NCBI GenBank assembly: GCA_001936135.1
Contig: CP012809.1
Location: 3,397,501-3,461,500, forward strand
Length of the DNA: 64,000 bases
Direction of reading: 5' to 3'
Origin: Saccharomycopsis fibuligera x Saccharomycopsis cf. fibuligera
Taxonomy: Eukaryota; Ascomycota; Saccharomycetes; Ascoideales; Saccharomycopsidaceae
This document shows, one piece after another, positions 53,347 through 64,000 of the stretch; the stretch's first letter is position 1, and each line of letters starts with the position of its first letter. Below the pieces are notes generated by a model. The model searched no databases. It had not been told where the DNA came from and saw only the letters and a list, made by a program, of their open reading frames with translations. Made by a program: the position numbers and the translations under genes.

Positions 53347-55758
53347 ATGGATGCGTCCAGTTTTGATTGGTTTGCCTTTTCTGGCGTCCAGAATCCCGAT
53401 AACAGTGTTGACAATAACCAGCTAGATAATCAATCCAACTCCCAAGCTCCCGCTAGTAGCAGTCGGCAAACTGGATCTCAAAGCATTACCAATTACTTTG
53501 CCGATTTGAACATAAGCAATAACGGCAATGGCACATCTTACTCCACTGGCAGCAGAAGCATGTCCGACCTTTCCAGCGGCCTTCATAAAAATGCAAATAT
53601 TGGAGCAAACAATGGTACTTCGGTAAGCTTAAATCCACAGCTAGAAGAGCCCCAACAACACCGACAAAAAACCTCTCAAAATACTAGTGTACCATTATCT
53701 TTGTCAGTGAACCAGCTATCTCCAGAAGAAAGTAAAACGTATCTTAGATGGTATAATGATATAACAATCAGGAAACATGCGAAGTTAATCAAGATTAACG
53801 ATGTTTTAGAGTTCCTAAAAAATTTCAATTTGAGCGAGCCATTGAAAAGCCATTTGAAAAGACTTTTTCCTACTAATGAAGATCTAAATGTAGGGCAATT
53901 TTTTGCTCTTTTGCGATTGATAAGTCATTACATTTATGGAGTTACAGTGCTTAAGAAGGATGTATTGCCATCACAAAATTTAATTGCGCATAGTTGTCAA
54001 GTACCAAAACCAAGATCCATCTTGGCGAAGAAAAGAGTGACCGAGGAAGACAGTGATAACGAAGAAAATCTATTGGTGCTGAATAATGGTAATACTACAC
54101 CAATAGGCAATCCATTTAACAATACTGGTAATGCTGGTGATGGCAAAATTGATCTTGATAGTTTTGCCAAATTCATAATGACCGGCGAACGTCCAGCTAA
54201 CAAGAACAGCCAATCGCCAATAAATAAAGGTAAAAAGAAAAAAAAAGCGAAGAAAGTGAAGTTTAGCGATCAGCTTGTGACTGTCGCATCTACATCTATA
54301 GACGACTCATATGTTTCATCACCCCCACCTAGCTCGGCATCAGCTACGGTTGGCGAGGCAACCAATACACAACCCAGCAACAAAGCAGGTGATAGAAACA
54401 GTTTGGACTTATCATTGCCGATGGACCAACTTTTACAAAAGTTGAAAAACAACCCCAATGAAAAACATCAAATTCCTGTGAGAAACTTTTCAGACAAAGA
54501 AGTTGAAGACGAAGAGGAGATCTTAGGCGAAAATTTTAAACATTTTCAAAACGTCAACATCGAGAGCGCTTTAGTGCATGGTAAAACAGCGGCTATACCT
54601 CAAGAATTAGTACCAACGAATACGGGAGGTACGATGGATGTAGGAAAAATTAACCCAGGGTTTAATCAACCGCTACAGCCAACTTTAACCGGCTCTGCCA
54701 ACCATTTTTTAAAGCAAAATCATGCTTTTGGAGCTCCAACTAATACAAATAATAATGACATCTACTTTAACGGTCAAAATGGTGCGGCATTTATTGGAAA
54801 CTCATTTAACCAAACACAAGGTCATATCAGTCCCAATGGATTGAGTCCTAACAATACAAGTACTGGCGGAGTAAATGGTCACAATGCTCTCTCTTCATTA
54901 GGAAATTTGAGGCCTCAAACTGGAGGCTCATTATCTCCAGCATATATTTCTCCACAGCCATCTGGACTACAAGGCAATGGTACTGGTGGGGCAAGTTTTG
55001 CCAATACTGGAATGTTGCAACAGCCTCAACCCCAGCCACTGCAATATAATCAACAAACATATCATCTATCATCGTTGGGGACAAACAATTTAAGAGTTGG
55101 GTCGCTAAGTCCACAGCCTAGCCCTTCACCTGGTGACCAGTTTATCAACTCTTTAACAGGTAAAATGCCGCCACCTCCGCCACCTCGAAGCCGAAGCAAT
55201 TCTGCTAGTGCTAATTTGAACATAACAAATCACAGTAGAGGCCCTAATATTCCTCAAAGCACTGCAGACTTGGCAACATTGAACAATTTTCCTGCTCCTC
55301 CAAGCTCAAGAAGCACAGGAGAAACTCAATCTTCTGGCGCTCCACCATCTCTTCCACCAAAGATCACATTATCACCTTCGGAAGTTTTGGATAACAACTT
55401 TCCCCATTCCCAACAGTTCCAACCTGGCCGGTTTCAACCTCTGTCTCAATTTGCATATCAACAACAACAACAGCAACAGCAAGCGCCACAATTGCCATCC
55501 ACAGCTTCATTTCAACTCAATAAATCACCATCTCAATTCCAACTGCAATTCACGGGCGGTGTTTACAGCAACAGCAGCATTGCATCGCCGTTAGGGAGTT
55601 CCCAATTTGCAGAAGCTAATCCTTTAGTCGGCTATGGTATGGCTCTCAACAGTGGTGTTGCGTTGGACCAATACGGTAATCCTAGTCCTAGTCCAATCTC
55701 TGCACCGCCTGTTCCGAACAAAAGTCAGGAAGATCTCGAATGGTTTGAGCGAGATTGA
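53347..55758 (+). CDS. SCD5: SCD5-like clathrin/actin endocytosis scaffold
   Basis: 803 residues from the ATG at 53347. It starts MDASSFDWFAFSG, recalling the MSFDWL start of S. cerevisiae Scd5. One folded block (about residues 118-200: LSPEESKTYLRWYNDITIRK, then DLNVGQFFALLRLISHYIYG) is like the helical N-terminal region of the family. KKAKKVKFSDQL near residue 300 is a KVxF-type PP1-binding motif, matching Scd5's use as a Glc7 targeting subunit. The C-terminal half is Asn/Gln/Ser/Pro-rich, with a polyproline PPPPPP run near 610 and a short glutamine run. It probably links PP1 to actin patch proteins at endocytic sites. The identity is by pattern, not alignment. Confidence 0.75.
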   Translation: MDASSFDWFAFSGVQNPDNSVDNNQLDNQSNSQAPASSSRQTGSQSITNYFADLNISNNGNGTSYSTGSRSMSDLSSGLHKNANIGANNGTSVSLNPQLEEPQQHRQKTSQNTSVPLSLSVNQLSPEESKTYLRWYNDITIRKHAKLIKINDVLEFLKNFNLSEPLKSHLKRLFPTNEDLNVGQFFALLRLISHYIYGVTVLKKDVLPSQNLIAHSCQVPKPRSILAKKRVTEEDSDNEENLLVLNNGNTTPIGNPFNNTGNAGDGKIDLDSFAKFIMTGERPANKNSQSPINKGKKKKKAKKVKFSDQLVTVASTSIDDSYVSSPPPSSASATVGEATNTQPSNKAGDRNSLDLSLPMDQLLQKLKNNPNEKHQIPVRNFSDKEVEDEEEILGENFKHFQNVNIESALVHGKTAAIPQELVPTNTGGTMDVGKINPGFNQPLQPTLTGSANHFLKQNHAFGAPTNTNNNDIYFNGQNGAAFIGNSFNQTQGHISPNGLSPNNTSTGGVNGHNALSSLGNLRPQTGGSLSPAYISPQPSGLQGNGTGGASFANTGMLQQPQPQPLQYNQQTYHLSSLGTNNLRVGSLSPQPSPSPGDQFINSLTGKMPPPPPPRSRSNSASANLNITNHSRGPNIPQSTADLATLNNFPAPPSSRSTGETQSSGAPPSLPPKITLSPSEVLDNNFPHSQQFQPGRFQPLSQFAYQQQQQQQQAPQLPSTASFQLNKSPSQFQLQFTGGVYSNSSIASPLGSSQFAEANPLVGYGMALNSGVALDQYGNPSPSPISAPPVPNKSQEDLEWFERD

Positions 55759-57333
55759 GTCATGCCTTGCGAACAACAATTGCATACGACTATGTTGCAC
55801 TAGTTAATACTTGATATAATTTTATCATCCATTAAGCTTTTTCATCTTGTTTTTCGATTTTCAATTTATTTTCTGTTTTGTGTGTTTGTTAATCTGTTTG
55901 TATCTCTTCACATTCGAACTGCCTTTTCATTATGGAAGTTTATTTTTTGATAGAGCCAAACATGACAACTCCGCACTTGATAAGATAAAGAAAATTCGTG
56001 ATATATGAGAACACCCCTCCAATAAACATATGCGAGATAAGCCAATTCTTACCGATTAGTTTGCTTTAATACTAAGATTCAGTCTATTGATGTAAGTGGC
56101 GTTGCATCCTGAAATCGATTATGGTCTAGCAAAAACATGGATGTATCATTTGTGGGGCTTTTGGCGTGATTATTGCAGTTTTGGGTATGCTTTTTACGAG
56201 TTTATCCCGATAAAACTCAAGATCTTCATGTTGATAATAGCGCAAAACAGACAATAATAGTTTGAATGACATATGCTAATATATTTTCAAAAAACTATAA
56301 ACAGCATAGAAAGTATGGAGTGAAAAGAATGAAGTTGACCTGAATTGAAAATCCTCCGCCATAGAATAATTCTGGTAATAAAAATTTGGAAGTATACAAT
56401 TACCTGTAAAAAGCAAGCTAATTACAGGGCAAAAAGAGAAAATTTACGCAATACGCTGCAAATACTATACTTGTCGAAAATAAAATAAGAGGCTTTGTTT
56501 GTCGTGACTATTAGTATAAACAAATGTCACAATTTAATTTTTTCATATTCTCTGTTGAAATTTCCGAACGGCTTAAGAATGAAAGCTAACTCACTAAACC
56601 TCTATTTGATTTAGACTGACGACAGACTTTTTTTTGCTAAAAAAGTGACTTGCAGCGCTCAATAATAAACTATAGAGTTTAGTTTTCTTTTTCTTTATCC
56701 TTTAATTTACATTGTAGCTATAACTGTGATACACAAAGTGTTGTACTTCTTATTCGCTTAGTTTTACTTTTGTAAATGTACCTAAAATATGAGCAGATAC
56801 CTGACCCAGTATGTCGTTTCAATGCTAAATGCAAACTCAAGTTGACGTGGACGCAGACAACTAAAAGAGAAAAAAACGCTCGTGCACAATTTAGCACAGT
56901 GTAACATATTGCTTTTGTAAGAAACCATGTGCCTCGATAAATTAAACAATACTGAGCTCGTACAATTTGGCAAAAAGCTTGTTGTTGTTCATTCAAGGGT
57001 TATAACTGTGCGAACACTTCGTTTAGCTTCATGTTTACAGTATCTGCTTAGGTTTTATGTGAGTCGTACAAGCTGCTTTTAAGGATAAGTACCAGTCGAC
57101 ATCGGCAAAAAAGCTATCCAATATGAAAGGCAGGCACTCGAAAATCACTGCTTATATGTGCCGTGTCTTCTTTCATTTACTTAAACTATTTCATGTTCAG
57201 ACCGATCTTTATTTGCCAATCATATAGTAATGCCGGCACTTTGTGTCCGCGATGTGCAATCTGCTCGCAAGAGACAAAGTATTGGGTTTATTTACACCGC
57301 TGCAGGATGCCTTCGAGATTCACTCGAGTACTT

Positions 57334-57366
57334 TGGGCCGTGGCCCATGGGCCGTGGCCCACGGGC
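57334..57366. repeat. GC-rich tandem palindromic block
   Basis: Two tandem copies of GGGCCGTGGCCCA, then GGGCCG. The junction forms the perfect palindrome GGCCCATGGGCC. It stands out in an AT-rich flank. Confidence 0.75.
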
Positions 57367-58340
57367 CGCATTTCCTGCACCTCCATGGATGTTCACTAAT
57401 GCTGGCTCAGCAGCAACCACCTGAGGCATTGAGCGGACAACAGATACAAATACCATAAATGCTTGCCAAAGTTTGTGAAAAACAAAGTAAAAAAAGAGAT
57501 TGCCAAAAGAAGCAATATAATTAATGAGAGATGGCTTGTAGTGTGAAATGCAAACTCACGAAAGAAACAATTTTATAAAATAACATTTGGGTGTAATTGA
57601 GGGAATGGGAAGACGACTCGTATATCAGCACTACATGACCGTACGGTAGGCTGCCTGGAGCAAATTCACAACACTCTAATAAAGTAATCATATATAATTA
57701 GTAAGAAAAAGTAAAACAACGCGCAGGAAACTGCTGCTTGCAGTGACAACCCGGCGGTACCCATCGGTTACTCCCCCGCGGAAGCAAGCAGATGGCGGCA
57801 GCATGTGTACGTTGAAAGACGGTGAAGCGCGTTCCGCAGTAGCTGCAGCGGCCCACTCCAACTTTACTGATTATTATTAGAGACAGTCCTGCATTAATGC
57901 AGGATGCTGCAACTGTTTCTGCAATCGCTGCGGTGAGTAAGCGGCCCACGGCATCCCTCGGTTTTTTTACTCTCTTTTCGTAGCAGAAACCTGGCGGTTT
58001 TTGAGGATTCGGCTATAGCATGCTGACCAGACTGCGCTGGCCGGCATTGAGGTCGATGTTGTGGGTTTTGGATCGTTCAGTGGCTCCTTGCATTGCCTCT
58101 CGCGACCTGGAGCTATATAGTAATGCCTGTCTGCCCCTAAAAAGTCAAAAAATTAAAAATCAAAAAAATAAAATTATTACTTAAAAAAAAAAAAAAGATG
58201 GACTAGAGCAAATCAACATTAAAAATATTTATACAAACCACGCACACCCTCTCGACAGTTTCCACTTCTTCTTCCATCACTCTAACCTTCCACCATACAC
58301 CTTTAGAGCCATTTATACCTGTATCTAACAGTATATTCAC

Positions 58341-58364
58341 ACTTTCACTTTCACTTTCACTTTC
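58341..58364 (+). repeat. (ACTTTC)4 repeat in velvet-gene promoter
   Basis: Four perfect hexamers. On the other strand they read GAAAGT repeated. The placement within ~220 bases of the start codon makes a clustered transcription factor site possible. Confidence 0.75.
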
Positions 58365-58581
58365 GATAAATCACACCATATAGATTCATGGTTTGCAGCT
58401 CTTAATTGTCATTTTTTAGACACGACAGGCTCACCCATTACTGCCACAAATCCACTACTTTAATTGTGGATTAAGAAACGGCTCATTTAAAAAATTTAAA
58501 TCACACACGCATACACAAATATTTTTTACATTAGACTCCTGCCATAGTAATCCAATTCAACTGATATTCGCTTCCCCTAAA

Positions 58582-60168
58582 ATGCGTAAAGTTTTGCAAT
58601 CCACGCCTCTCAGCAACATTGAAAAAGCCCGTAAAACCAAATATGTACTAACTTTTCTCCAACAGCCCAAGTTTGCTCGAGAAAGCACCAAACTGAAAAG
58701 ACTCTTACATCCACACCCAGTAGTAACCTTAAATGTTTATGTTGAGGCAGCAGATGGTTCCTATATGGACGTTACAAGCCATAATTTATCAACTTTTTTC
58801 TTGAAAGCGTCAGTGGTGGAAACTACACCAGAAGAAGAGCAAGATAGATATCAAAATATTCCCGAGGAGAAGGTTCTTGTTGGTAACAAAGTGATGAGCG
58901 GCGCATTGTACAACTTGCCTGGGGACTATGATTTCAAAATAATCAACAGCGAATATCACCATAGATATAGACAGCAGCAATTTTTCATGCAACAGCAGTT
59001 TCAGCAACCAAATGTATACCCGCCGCCATATCCACCAACAACAATAGTACCGCCAATTTACGGCCAGCCTCTACAACCAATAGCTAATAATGGACCAATA
59101 CCGCGGTATGCGAACCCTCTCCATCCAGAGACAAAGGCTGGTTCTGACAAAAGTTCATTTAAGGATAATTCTGTTTATACTAGTGTGGACGAACTTGCCA
59201 AGGACGTTAATATTAGTATTAACAATGACAATAACAGGGTAGTGGTTTTCATATTCAACGATCTTGGAGTTGTGAAAAGAGGAAATTTCAAGCTTAGATT
59301 TGAATTGTTTAAATTTGAATGTTTTCAGTACGCGGTGAAGGATGGCAATAGTATTCCTAATGTAATGAAAGTTGGCGACTTGTATTCTGGAGAATTTAAA
59401 GTTTACGGGTCGCGCCAGTTTTACAAAAAGGATAACCAAGAGATGTTTTCTAAAGAGTTAGATTTGGAGAAAGATAGACTTCAAAGTGATAAGACATTAG
59501 CTTATCTCAAAAAAATAAAGGTTCTTAGGGATATATCCGAAGAGCGAGGCAATGCTAGCGCTGCTACCAGCACTGATGAAAAGAGAAAAGATATTGAAGC
59601 TGAACCTGAGGACGCTGATGCTGGCCAAAGCCCTCCTTTAGAATACCAAAGTGCTTCTCCTCCATTCTACATATCTGCCCCTCTTCCTCCACCCCCTCCC
59701 CCTCCGTTCTTACCTCCAAGAAACGAAGGTACTTTTCTTACTTTTGACTCGGCAAGTGCTGGCACTGCTGAAGCTGCATCATCTGGTGGCCCCAGTGCTC
59801 ATCCTGGACAAGAGAGCCGCTATGTGGGCTATAACCCAGTCACTAAGAGAAGAGAAGTAGTGAGAAACTTTTCGCGTCATACGAATTTCAATGGACAATA
59901 TTATAAGGGTGGGCTTCTAGTACAACGAGGTATAGTACAGGCATGCAAGGGCGTTGACTCTAAAAAACTTAAGGATGATGAAGATGACAAGTTGAAAATG
60001 AAATCTGATTCAGATCTAGAAAGTGAAGAGGATATAGAGGAGGTGGCCAAGGACAGCGAGGCAAATTTTACTAATGCTAGTCTTAACGGTGAGAATGGCC
60101 TTGACAACAAGAGAAAGACAGATGCCAATGATGACCGAATGAGCATCAAACGTCTACTTTTGGCGTAG
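58582..60168 (+). CDS. Velvet-domain regulator (VelB/Ryp3-like)
   Basis: 528 residues. The first velvet half is at about 20-120: KYVLTFLQQPKFARESTKLK carries the family QQPxxAR motif, then LLHPHPVVTLNV (compare RRPxDPPPVVxL) and the acidic STFFLKASVVE strand. A Gln/Tyr/Pro-rich insert of ~80 residues (FFMQQQFQQPNVYPPPYPP) interrupts the domain, as in VelB. The second half at about 215-320 has VVVFIFNDLGVVKRGNFKLR (compare FILQDLSVRTEGVFRL), DLYSGEFKVYGSRQF (compare VFSEPFQVFSAKKF) and AYLKKIKVLRD (compare QGIKIPIRKD). Velvet proteins bind DNA as dimers and control development. The C-terminal 200 residues are acidic with a PPPPPPP run. Family call by eye; divergent but with many landmarks in order. 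Confidence 0.8.
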   Translation: MRKVLQSTPLSNIEKARKTKYVLTFLQQPKFARESTKLKRLLHPHPVVTLNVYVEAADGSYMDVTSHNLSTFFLKASVVETTPEEEQDRYQNIPEEKVLVGNKVMSGALYNLPGDYDFKIINSEYHHRYRQQQFFMQQQFQQPNVYPPPYPPTTIVPPIYGQPLQPIANNGPIPRYANPLHPETKAGSDKSSFKDNSVYTSVDELAKDVNISINNDNNRVVVFIFNDLGVVKRGNFKLRFELFKFECFQYAVKDGNSIPNVMKVGDLYSGEFKVYGSRQFYKKDNQEMFSKELDLEKDRLQSDKTLAYLKKIKVLRDISEERGNASAATSTDEKRKDIEAEPEDADAGQSPPLEYQSASPPFYISAPLPPPPPPPFLPPRNEGTFLTFDSASAGTAEAASSGGPSAHPGQESRYVGYNPVTKRREVVRNFSRHTNFNGQYYKGGLLVQRGIVQACKGVDSKKLKDDEDDKLKMKSDSDLESEEDIEEVAKDSEANFTNASLNGENGLDNKRKTDANDDRMSIKRLLLA

Positions 60169-61169
60169 GAAATTTGCTTCAGTTTTTTTTTTTCTTGTGA
60201 AGTATAGAATTTTGTGCATTGTTTTGTTTTTCGTTTATTATGCAAACTACTTTATTTTGGCTTTTTTTTTTGTCGATATTGTTATCTGTTATTTTATTTT
60301 GATTTTCGACGTCATACATTTTTGTTTATTGGCCTACGGCCACAATTATGGGAATTTGTCATCTTTAGTGTCTTTTTTTTTTATCACATTATACTTATCA
60401 TTCATAGTGTCATTTGAAATCAGCCCACTTGTTGATACTTGTATACTTGTTTGTTTGTTTTTTTTTTTTGTTGTTTTTTTTGTTCCAATTCAAATTTGAC
60501 TCCATTGCTAACTTGGTTAAATGACACCAGTAAACTTATAAGTTTAGACTAAGGAATAGACTTATGAACATACCACACCAACTTAAAACCAGTCAAGAGC
60601 GAAAAAAAAAAACTTGTTTGGTAATAGGCCACACAAGATGCGCCACGAAGAGGCTAGGGAGGCATAAAGCTAAAAGCAGATTTAGAGAAACAAAAGTTTG
60701 GTGCAGTTTCAAGACAAGTGGAACAGAGTATTGGTCATTTCAGCGCTTTGTGTCTGCCGTATTGGAGACAAGAGAATTAAATTCGAATTAAATTCGAAGA
60801 ATCCATTTGTAACCAGTGCTCACATGCTATTATAATCGGTTCGTTGTAGTTCGTGAGATTAAGTTGGGTTTGCAAATTTACAAAGAGATAATACAAAAAA
60901 GTTCAAAAATGCCATTCATTTCAGTATGCTTTTTCTGCAGTAACATCTTATTGGCAGTTGGAAAGCAATTTGTAATAAAAACTATCACCGCATTACATGG
61001 ACAATAATCGTCAGATATCCAAATGATATTAACCAATGTTTCAATTGCAGGAAAAAAGGCATTACGGAAAAAGACTTTTGTGAATATGTCCGATACACAC
61101 ATATATAGATCCACATCGATGTAATGCTACTAAATGACACGACACCATCATCGCACGACACGGATTCAA

Positions 61170-61200
61170 GTCAAGAATGTCAAGAATGTCAAGAATGTCA
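61170..61200 (+). repeat. 9-bp tandem repeat (GTCAAGAAT)3
   Basis: Three perfect copies followed by GTCA. Confidence 0.85.
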
Positions 61201-62320
61201 GGTTTTTTACCAGCGAATTACTTACTTGTATGTTAGGCCTATATATATTTAGCTATATTTGTTTCTCTCTTGCAAATGCCCCATTCCAGTCGAGGGCAAT
61301 TTTAAAATCATTATATGGCCGGCACATCACCATTCCGGCTTCTTCAAACGTAACGAACTGCAATGAACAAGCTAGTTCTATAGTATTACAGCTGTGATGC
61401 AAATGCAAAACGCGATGAATGCCCTCGACAAAAGACAAGATGCTTGTTACAAATTTGCACGAGGTCTGGAGCCCCACGAGCACGGGTTCTTTACTATGTT
61501 CTGCTGTCCGTACGCTAGCACCGGTTTTGAGCTCAAGGTGACAGCCAGCAAGAAGATCCTTGCTAAGTTGGGACAAAAAACGCATGTGAATTCCCAAATT
61601 TTCTCGGTAAGTTTTGGCTTCCACAGCATAGCACAAATGAATACAAAAAGTGAACATGGTTCACAAATGTTGGCTACTTGGCTTACTAGTTTTACTGTTG
61701 AGTACTTAAATTTTCAAGGCGCCTTTTTTGATAATTTTGTGTCTAGGAGGTTTTGTTGGACCTCTATTTTGCTGGCTAAAGATTTCGTATTGCAAAAAAG
61801 GGTACCCCTATAAAAAAGAAAATAGAATTCGGACTCAAAAAAATTGGACTATTTATTTATGTATACGTAGCTGGCGTGTTGACGCGCCATGTGCAGTTAA
61901 TACAGAATTTCACCGCAACAAAGATTCTCGAGCTTCTAATGAAACGGAACAAGTCAACACAAAACAAGAAACTGTTATCGCTTCAGTGACACCTGCAAAC
62001 ACTAGACCGCAGCAAGGCACATAAAAAGAACAGCCTTATATATATTGAGTTTCCCTTCTTTGTTTATCTTTTTTTTTCTTTTACTAGTTATCTCATTGGA
62101 TTGTCAAAAAGGTTCTTCTCCGGATTTAAAATTTTGCTCAGAAACAAGCATATAGTAGAGTCCATACTGGATAGGATAGAGTATTGCAGCACAAACGATA
62201 ATTGGCAGATGGCCACTAATCCGAGTAGATGTACGCTTGCGTGCATGGATGCATGGATCCATGATCTCAAGAAAAAAGCACATTTGATTTGCGTGGGACG
62301 CTGGACAATTTGGCAACTAA

Positions 62321-62362
62321 TTATTGACAACAATTTATTGACAACAATTTATTGACAACAAA
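62321..62362 (+). repeat. 14-bp tandem repeat (TTATTGACAACAAT)3
   Basis: Three copies, with the last base of the third changed. They lie in gene-free DNA. Confidence 0.85.
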
Positions 62363-64000
62363 TCACTGTAGCATGGCAATCTTAATGTGGCTGCACGACG
62401 TTGCATATATGGAAGGGCAAGGCTTTTATTTTTATTATTATAGTAAAAAACCTATATTTGTCTTAAACCATGGCCAGCCTCTTACAGATATTAATCAAAT
62501 TGTTATTTGCTACTGCTGGTACTTGCTAAGTATTAATTCGCCAATAAGCATTTGAGGATCCTTGACTAGCCATTTGCATTTAACTGAAGTGAAGAAAAAG
62601 AACATTTACACGCTACACACTCTCAGCTTAATTAGCCCATAAACATGGACTATTTGATTCTTTAGTTTTACCAGTTGCTTGTGATTACATATATGTACGG
62701 ATTTCTTTGAAGCTCTGTCGAGTTCGCCAGAGAAGGAGACTCAAAGATATTAATAAGCAAATGTATGGAGTTAATTTAAACCCGGCAGTCCGAACCATCT
62801 ATTACATGTCTGTGCATTAGCTGGACAACACAAAATCAGGAAAAGTATTCCAAGACAAAATTCAAACGGTTCAAAGAAGTAAATGCATTATGTAGCAGCT
62901 GCACGCGCCGTAGCGCACTACATGTTGCCCTTTATTTTATTGACTGGCCTCTTTCTGTGACTTCTCGTTCAGGAAGCTGATCGCCATAAAGAATCCCTTA
63001 CGTACGTCAGGAATCGACACTATATGCATAACCGTTTCTTTGCAAGTTTCGTGGTACACATACAAATTTGGCAAACAAATAAAAAGCGACAAATCTATTA
63101 ACGTTAGCATTATGTGCTGTATCATGACAGTTATCACGAACCCCTTCTTTTGTGGCTAGACTTTAAACTAGCTGTAAAGTTATAGCCGCTGTTTCTTTCT
63201 CGGTCAGTCTTAGAAAATACTTGTATATGAGTGCTAGCTATGGATAGTTGTGTGCTATGTATGCAGCGTCATGCCTTACTGGATGTAAGCCCGGCATGGT
63301 GTTCCGATATTTAATAATATGGTAAGCTAAAACGGGCCCTGGGCTCAAAACTACACACATTAGTGGCCCAATAGCCAAAATCATGAATTTATGCTGCGGT
63401 GATCAAACAATAGCTTTGGCAACAACAGCAAACGCAACACCAATGTGGGTTGCAATGGGCTATGTCCTAATTCTTACCGTATAGGGGAGCTTAAGGGATG
63501 TACTATACGATTCCGTACTCGCGAATGCTTATAAGCATACGAGTAGTATCGTTGCAATACGAAAAGAATTTAATTCAAAATCACCATCTTGCAGTTGTTA
63601 TCCTAAATGCTAAACATGAAACCATACATATAACTGGTCTTACTGATAAATCAAGTTTGTTTGCCACTGTCTTGCAATCAGCTGTTAGCAGCAGCAATGT
63701 ACTAACTTATTGAGAACCGCACCTACCATCTACCATAGTGAATCAATCGAAATTCCAAAGCCAGAGCGTTTTGTTTCATCAAGGTAGCGTCATAATCTTT
63801 TTTCTGTTTTTTTTTTTTATTTTTTGGTTTGAAAAAACTTGGAGCAAAAAAAAAAGTAAACAAAAAGATATACCGGATAGGTAATCGGAGCGTATCAGTT
63901 TTGGTGAATGCATATATATGCATAAATGCTGCTTCGTCAGAAAGTTACCCCATTTGGGTATCGCGTAGTAGGTGCCGATTCGGCCGGCTTTAAAGTGAAT

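Larger units (their letters stand above)
55759..58581. promoter_or_regulatory. 2.8 kb gene-free region upstream of the velvet-like gene
   Basis: No credible reading frame. It contains a GC-rich tandem palindromic block at 57334-57364, several GC-richer patches around 57720-58100, and four tandem ACTTTC units at 58341-58364, about 220 bases before the velvet-like ATG. Its length relative to compact neighbours suggests an extended regulatory region. Confidence 0.5.
60169..64000. other. Gene-free right edge
   Basis: 3.8 kb after the velvet-like gene without a supportable gene; open frames such as 61394-61813 have no recognisable product. Present are T-rich runs (60181-60480), a 9-base repeat at 61170-61200 and a 14-base repeat at 62321-62362. 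It could be the long upstream region of a gene beyond the window. Confidence 0.5.

Noticed and set aside
61394-61813. 139-codon open frame in the right gene-free region
   Set aside because: No family resemblance, composition like random AT-rich DNA, and an opposite-strand frame of similar length overlaps it.
55759-64000. Transposon or LTR remnants as an explanation for the gene-poor right part
   Set aside because: I saw no terminal repeats, transposase, integrase or reverse-transcriptase-like reading frames in these spans.

Overview
This window looks like a nuclear segment of a budding yeast (Saccharomycotina). It is AT-rich. Most genes have no intron, but four carry one or more short introns with yeast-type signals (GTAAGT/GTATGT/GTACGT donors and TACTAAC-like branch sites). 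Several gene pairs are the same as neighbours in Saccharomyces cerevisiae: ARE-BUD23-IMG1 with an RRT12-like protease (YCR045-048), NBL1-RPN10 (YHR199C-A/YHR200W), HIR3-IPA1 (YJR140C/YJR141W) and CPR7-GEA (YJR032W/YJR031C). CTG codons fall at conserved hydrophobic positions of the subtilase (for example in GILLSAG), so CTG is probably read as leucine. That argues against the CTG-Ser clade and suggests a lineage outside it such as the Phaffomycetales; the genus cannot be fixed from the sequence alone.

Region 1 (1-12.4 kb): sterol acyltransferase (ARE, -), the 18S rRNA methyltransferase BUD23 (+), mitoribosomal bL19m IMG1 (+), a two-exon GSKIP-domain protein (+), two tandem paralogues of respiratory supercomplex factor RCF2 (-,-) and a secreted or vacuolar subtilisin-like protease (-). 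Region 2 (13.6-21.7 kb): peroxisomal-type copper amine oxidase (+), HIS5 (+), borealin/NBL1 (-, one intron), RPN10 (+) and a four-exon GAF-domain protein (+).

Region 3 (21.7-40.1 kb) is compact and rich in chromatin and trafficking genes: HIR3 (-, with an intron right after the start codon), IPA1 (+), a BRD8-like bromodomain protein with a large acidic repeat (-), the cyclophilin-40 CPR7 (-) and the Arf-GEF GEA1/2 (+).

Region 4 (40-64 kb) is very different: few genes and long gene-free spans. It holds a WOPR-domain regulator (WOR1/MIT1/RYP1 family, -) with about 6 kb of gene-free upstream DNA, an unrecognised mitochondria-targeted protein (-), an SCD5-like endocytosis scaffold (+), and at 58.6-60.2 kb a protein that reads as a velvet-domain regulator, closest in layout to VelB/RYP3. 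Velvet proteins are generally regarded as missing from the model budding yeasts. A WOPR and a velvet gene within 15 kb, both flanked by long non-coding DNA, is the most striking feature here, because WOPR (Ryp1) and velvet (Ryp2/Ryp3) proteins act together in dimorphism of Histoplasma.

No rRNA, convincing tRNA, CRISPR, transposon or LTR element was recognised.
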